Shown: positions 60,811 to 64,000 of the stretch, piece after piece
Position numbering within the stretch: the stretch's first letter is position 1
Layout of the letters: every line of letters starts with the position of its first letter
From: Fibrobacter succinogenes
Lineage (GTDB): Bacteria > Fibrobacterota > Fibrobacteria > Fibrobacterales > Fibrobacteraceae
Length of the DNA stretch: 64,000 nucleotides
Reading direction: 5' to 3'
Assembly (NCBI GenBank): GCA_902779055.1
Contig: CACZAD010000007.1
Span: 463,823-527,822 of the forward strand
Made by a program: the position numbers and the translations under genes
The notes under the pieces: generated by a model
The model's database searches: none
Seen by the model: the letters and a program-made list of their open reading frames with translations, nothing else
What the model was told of the DNA's origin: nothing

Positions 60811-60869
60811 TTGACGATTGGCATAGGAACATTAACAAAAGAATTTGAAAAATTAAAATGGGGTAGATT

Positions 60870-62357
60870 ATGAAAAAGATAATTCTTCCGCTATCTTGTC
60901 TTGCTCTCCTTGCTGCTTGCGGTGACAGTGTCACCGAGGTTGCCGGAAAGACAGAACTCGCTTCGGTGAAAAAATACAAGGATCTCTATAAATGCGAAGG
61001 TGATACCCTTGGCGCAATGGTCTACGTTACGGAAAAATCAGGATTTTACGCATGCACGATTGATGGCTGGGTGGCGCTCAATGGCTCTGCCGGTAAAAAA
61101 GGCGATGCAGGGACTCCTTGCACGGGGACGGCCCTTAAAGACGGCTCTGGCATCGAAGTGACGTGTGGTGACAAGGTCGTTGGCAAAATCAGCAACGGGG
61201 CCAAGGGCGACAGCGGCGAAAAGGGCGATTCCGGTGACTATTGCGAAGGCATTGTCGTTGACGAAGACTCGGGAGTCCTCGTGAGATGCGGTGGCAGCAT
61301 CGTAGGAACGATCCATAAGGGTGTCAATGGCTCCAACGGAATTAACGGAACCAATGGCTCTTACTGCATTGTCAAAGAAAACGCCGATATCAATGGCTAC
61401 GATATTGTTTGCGATGGCAAGAAGGCTGGCGAAGTCAAGAACGGCGCCAAGGGTGATGATGGCGATTATTGCGTTGTTGTCGCAAATACGGCTATCGATG
61501 GTTTCGACGTCGTTTGCGGTGACGAAAAGAAGGGTGAAGTCAAGAATGGTGCGAAGGGCGTCGACGGAACATCCTGCTCCTCTAAAAAAGTGGATGGCGG
61601 ATATGAAGTTTCGTGTGGCGATGAAACTCCCGTGAAAATCGTGAATGGTTCTGGTTGTTCCATGGCCGAAAATGTCGAGAACTCGGCTTTTGTCACGATT
61701 ACCTGTGGCACGACAAAGACGGACATCGCAAAGGCTTATTGTGGAGCGACCGCCTACGATCCGGCCAAGATGACTTGTATCGATGTCCAGAAGGGATTGA
61801 TGCTTGCTATGTGCGGTGAATCGGAATATGATCCGGCCACCCATTTCTGTGACACCCGTGATCACCAGTCCTATACCTTCAAGAATTTTGAAGAAGTTGG
61901 TGATGTGATGACCCAGAACCTGAATTACTACGATGACGAAATGCAGGGCAAATCCTGGTGCGGTGGCGGTTCTTCTGAATCCGAAGCTAAGGTGAATACG
62001 GGATATTGTTCTGTGTACGGTCGCCTGTATGATTGGAATATGGTCATGGAAGGTGTTGATTACAGGGATCCTAATGTGGTTGCCCAGAGCGTTTGCCCGG
62101 ATGGCTGGCACTTGATGAACTATGGGGAAGCGACTGCCCTTGCTGGCGTATCGAGCTTTATGGCTACGGATCAAACTGCGGGCTATGTGGACTATGTCAA
62201 TGAAGTTCCGACTTATTTCGGAATAGGCAAAGACTATTACATGATTCCTTACAAGGATGCCGATGTCTCTTATGTATACCAGTTCTCTGATGGGGGCGTT
62301 TATATGGAACCTCGCTATAATAGCGCTGTCCGTTGCGTCAGGAACAAGGCTAAATGA
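60870..62357 (+). CDS. Cys-rich collagen-like lipoprotein with FISUMP domain, copy 2
   Basis: Closely parallels the copy at 59314: the signal ends 'LLAAC', then 'VKKYKDLYKCEGDTLGAMVYV', repeats with paired Cys and Gly-rich spacers ('GVNGSNGINGTNGSYC'), and a FISUMP domain from about residue 330 ('FKNFEEVGDVMTQNLNYY') to 'SAVRCVRNKAK'. The length is 495 residues. The 59-base gap and the upstream bases (ATTAACAAA...GGGGTAGATT) are like those of the other copies. Confidence 0.85.
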   Translation: MKKIILPLSCLALLAACGDSVTEVAGKTELASVKKYKDLYKCEGDTLGAMVYVTEKSGFYACTIDGWVALNGSAGKKGDAGTPCTGTALKDGSGIEVTCGDKVVGKISNGAKGDSGEKGDSGDYCEGIVVDEDSGVLVRCGGSIVGTIHKGVNGSNGINGTNGSYCIVKENADINGYDIVCDGKKAGEVKNGAKGDDGDYCVVVANTAIDGFDVVCGDEKKGEVKNGAKGVDGTSCSSKKVDGGYEVSCGDETPVKIVNGSGCSMAENVENSAFVTITCGTTKTDIAKAYCGATAYDPAKMTCIDVQKGLMLAMCGESEYDPATHFCDTRDHQSYTFKNFEEVGDVMTQNLNYYDDEMQGKSWCGGGSSESEAKVNTGYCSVYGRLYDWNMVMEGVDYRDPNVVAQSVCPDGWHLMNYGEATALAGVSSFMATDQTAGYVDYVNEVPTYFGIGKDYYMIPYKDADVSYVYQFSDGGVYMEPRYNSAVRCVRNKAK

Positions 62358-62418
62358 TGGACGCTTCTTAGGACGCTATGGACATTAACAAAGGTTTAAA
62401 AATAAAAAGGGGCAGATT

Positions 62419-63399
62419 ATGAAAAAGGTAATTCTTCCGCTATCTTGCTTTGTTCTCTTGGCAGCTTGTGGTGATGATGTGACTCAAGTTACCGAAAGGC
62501 CCGAACTTGGTACCGTCAAAAAGTACAAGGACCTCGAAAAGTGCGAAGGCAATGTTATTGGTGACATGGTCTACGTTTCGGAAAAGGAAAAAATTTACAC
62601 CTGTATGAGCGATGGCTGGGTCTCGCTGAATGGTTCTGATGGGGCCGATGGCGCTGAAGGGGTTTCTTGTTCTGGAACCGCTCTTGAAGATGGTTCCGGT
62701 ATCGAGGTGACCTGTGGCGATGAAGTTGTCGGCTCTCTCAAGAATGGAAGCAAGGGCTCCAAGGGGAGTGATGGCGAAACGGGTGCGTCTTGCTCGGGAA
62801 GTGCCCTTAAGGACGGCTCCGGCATCGAAATCAAGTGCGGTGGCAAGGTCGTTGGCACGCTCAAGAATGGTTCAAATGGTGCCGATGGTGCTGATGGCAC
62901 CGATGGCGATTCCTGCAAGGTTAAGGAGAATGCGTCCATCAACGGCTATGACGTTGTTTGTGGCGACAAGACGGTTGGATCTCTTAGGAATGGCGCCAAG
63001 GGCGACGATGGTGCATCTTGCACGCTTGTCGAAAACGCAACTGTGAACGGCTATGACGTCGTATGCGGCAATAAGACGGTCGGTAAGTTCAGCAACGGTG
63101 CGAACGGTGATGACGGGGCGTCGTGTTCTGCGAAAACTGTAGACGGTGGCGTCAAGATTACCTGTGGTGACAAGACTCCGGTGACGATTGCAAATGGCGT
63201 CAACGGAAGCACTTGCTCGGTGGGCGACAATGCTGAAAATTCGGCTTTCGTCACGATTACCTGTGGCACGGTCAAGACGGACATTGCAAAAGCCTATTGC
63301 GGTTCTGTGGCCTACGATCCTGCCAAGAAGTATTGCGCTGACCGCGAAACGGAAAAACTGAAGGACATCGACTCCGGTTCTGGCGGCGGAAGCGTCTAG
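62419..63399 (+). CDS. Cys-rich collagen-like lipoprotein, copy 3, without FISUMP domain
   Basis: The same signal ('MKKVILPLSCFVLLAAC') and repeat region as copies 1 and 2, with five repeats such as 'NGYDVVCGDKTVGSLRNG' and 'AKGDDGASC'. Soon after 'KAYCGSVAYDPAKKYCADRE' the protein ends in 'KLKDIDSGSGGGSV', exactly where the others pass into the FISUMP domain. The 326-residue protein may be a 3'-truncated duplicate or a repeat-only variant; the Gly/Ser tail is a new ending rather than an abrupt stop. A terminator follows. Confidence 0.82.
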   Translation: MKKVILPLSCFVLLAACGDDVTQVTERPELGTVKKYKDLEKCEGNVIGDMVYVSEKEKIYTCMSDGWVSLNGSDGADGAEGVSCSGTALEDGSGIEVTCGDEVVGSLKNGSKGSKGSDGETGASCSGSALKDGSGIEIKCGGKVVGTLKNGSNGADGADGTDGDSCKVKENASINGYDVVCGDKTVGSLRNGAKGDDGASCTLVENATVNGYDVVCGNKTVGKFSNGANGDDGASCSAKTVDGGVKITCGDKTPVTIANGVNGSTCSVGDNAENSAFVTITCGTVKTDIAKAYCGSVAYDPAKKYCADRETEKLKDIDSGSGGGSV

Positions 63400-63433
63400 T
63401 ATCGCTAGGCTGAATTTCCTATGGCAACAAAAA

Positions 63434-63464
63434 AAAACGGGTCGGCTGAGCCGGCCCGTTTTCG
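63434..63464. terminator. Bidirectional terminator between the lipoprotein genes and purC
   Basis: AAACGGG-CGGC and GCCG-CCCGTTT pair around TGA, with A-rich sequence before and T-rich after, so it works on both strands. Confidence 0.82.
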
Positions 63465-63486
63465 TAATTGCGATAAATGGCCTGGA

Positions 63487-64000
63487 TTACAGTTCCGGCT
63501 GTTTTCCGGTGAGGCGCACGAAGATTTCTTCGTACTTGGCGAGCGTGTTCTTCACGACGTCAGCCGGAATTTCCGGACCCGGGTAGGTCTTGCCCCAGTC
63601 GAGAGTTTCGAGCCAGTCACGGACGTACTGCTTGTCGAAGCTTTCCTGGTTCTTGCCAACCTGGTACTTGTCTGCCGGCCAGTAACGGCTGGAGTCCGGA
63701 GTCAGCACTTCGTCGATGAGGATGGTTTCGCCGTCGATTTCACCGAATTCGAACTTGGTGTCGGCGAGGATGATGCCCTTGGAGGCAGCGTAGTCGCGGG
63801 CCTTCGTGTAGATGTCGAGGGACATGTCACGGAGAGTCGTTGCAACCTTTTCGCCAACGATGTCGAAAGTCTGTTCGAAGCTGATGTTTTCGTCATGGCC
63901 TACGTCGGGCTTGGTGCTCGGCGTGTAGAGCGGCTTTTCGAGCTTCTGGCAGAGCTGCAGGCCTTCCGGGAGAACGTGACCGCAGATCTTGCCGGTCTTC
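63487..64000 (-). CDS. purC: SAICAR synthetase PurC (N-terminus outside the window)
   Basis: Joins aspartate to CAIR in purine synthesis. The visible 171 C-terminal residues include 'KTGKICGHVLPEGL' at the window edge, 'FEQTFDIVGEKVATTLRDMS' region, 'IILADTKFEFGEIDGETILI' and 'DEVLTPDSSRYWPADKY', which are strong PurC signatures. The end 'YEEIFVRLTGKQPEL' is typical. The frame is open to base 64000; a shorter frame from an internal Met at 63825 would miss the substrate-binding part. Confidence 0.92.
   Translation of the reverse strand, partial: KTGKICGHVLPEGLQLCQKLEKPLYTPSTKPDVGHDENISFEQTFDIVGEKVATTLRDMSLDIYTKARDYAASKGIILADTKFEFGEIDGETILIDEVLTPDSSRYWPADKYQVGKNQESFDKQYVRDWLETLDWGKTYPGPEIPADVVKNTLAKYEEIFVRLTGKQPEL

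Overview
The window is a piece of chromosome that almost certainly comes from Fibrobacter (F. succinogenes or a close relative). The main evidence is the repeated Fibrobacter 'major paralogous' domain (FISUMP, TIGR02145/PF09603): a 'DxRDGxxYkxVxIGxqxWmaxNLny' start and an 'SVRC(I/V)K' end. It is found in six secreted proteins or lipoproteins here. Supporting signs are a GH8 exo-oligoxylanase, abundant Ser-rich lipoproteins, an outer-membrane lifestyle (LpxL, Omp85, secretin) and TAnnTTT(G/A) promoter boxes like those of the Fibrobacteres-Chlorobi-Bacteroidetes group. Nothing indicates a plasmid or prophage.

Layout. 0.2-5.7 kb: a type IV pilus operon, pilMNOPQ, with an unusually large PilP-like protein. 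5.8-15.5 kb: housekeeping and metabolism (holA, greA, argJ, an alcohol dehydrogenase, a MORN-FISUMP lipoprotein, a GH8 enzyme, a thioredoxin-reductase-like flavoprotein coupled to a radical SAM enzyme). 15.5-27.7 kb: an expanded type I restriction-modification island. Between hsdM and hsdR lie a KilA-N protein, a KAP-like P-loop NTPase, hsdS, an RX4H (HEPN-type) protein and a Schlafen-type AlbA_2 protein; a YgjP-like metallopeptidase closes the operon. 27.7-28.0 kb: a cluster of RNA-like hairpins carrying fragments of the adjacent tRNA-Pro gene. 28-37 kb: envelope and housekeeping genes (smr, lpxL-like, a UDP-sugar pyrophosphorylase, mraY, a LysE transporter with an inserted repeat, nrnA, a HAD phosphatase, a DegT aminotransferase, rpsT). 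37.2-43.3 kb: a tight five-gene operon, mglA-mglB-(DUF2914-like)-large beta-barrel-Omp85. 43.3-48.7 kb: lipoproteins, a frameshifted rpmE and two convergent FISUMP genes. 48.8-53.8 kb: five paralogous Cys-rich lipoproteins followed by a radical SAM/SPASM enzyme. 54-59 kb: a GT-C membrane glycosyltransferase with an NPCBM domain, a GT-B glycosyltransferase, a DUF4261-like protein and a tyrosine phosphatase. 59.3-63.4 kb: three tandem Cys-rich collagen-like lipoproteins. The window ends inside purC.

How the genes may work together. The pilus cluster and the MglAB switch are the parts used elsewhere for polar, pilus-based motility, and here mglAB shares an operon with outer-membrane proteins. 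The restriction island looks like a layered defence locus whose accessory genes are visibly richer in A+T than hsdM and hsdR. The lipoprotein array plus radical SAM enzyme looks like a peptide-modification system acting on surface lipoproteins.

The strongest candidates for undescribed biology are: (1) the five-lipoprotein/radical SAM operon; (2) the HEPN-Schlafen pair inside the restriction operon; (3) a structured dispersed repeat whose hairpin varies in sequence while staying paired, one copy lying in frame inside a transporter gene; (4) 7-bp repeats that sit on stop codons and place TAG in all reading frames; and (5) the hairpin cluster next to tRNA-Pro. All calls come from reading the sequence and remembered family features; no database search was run.
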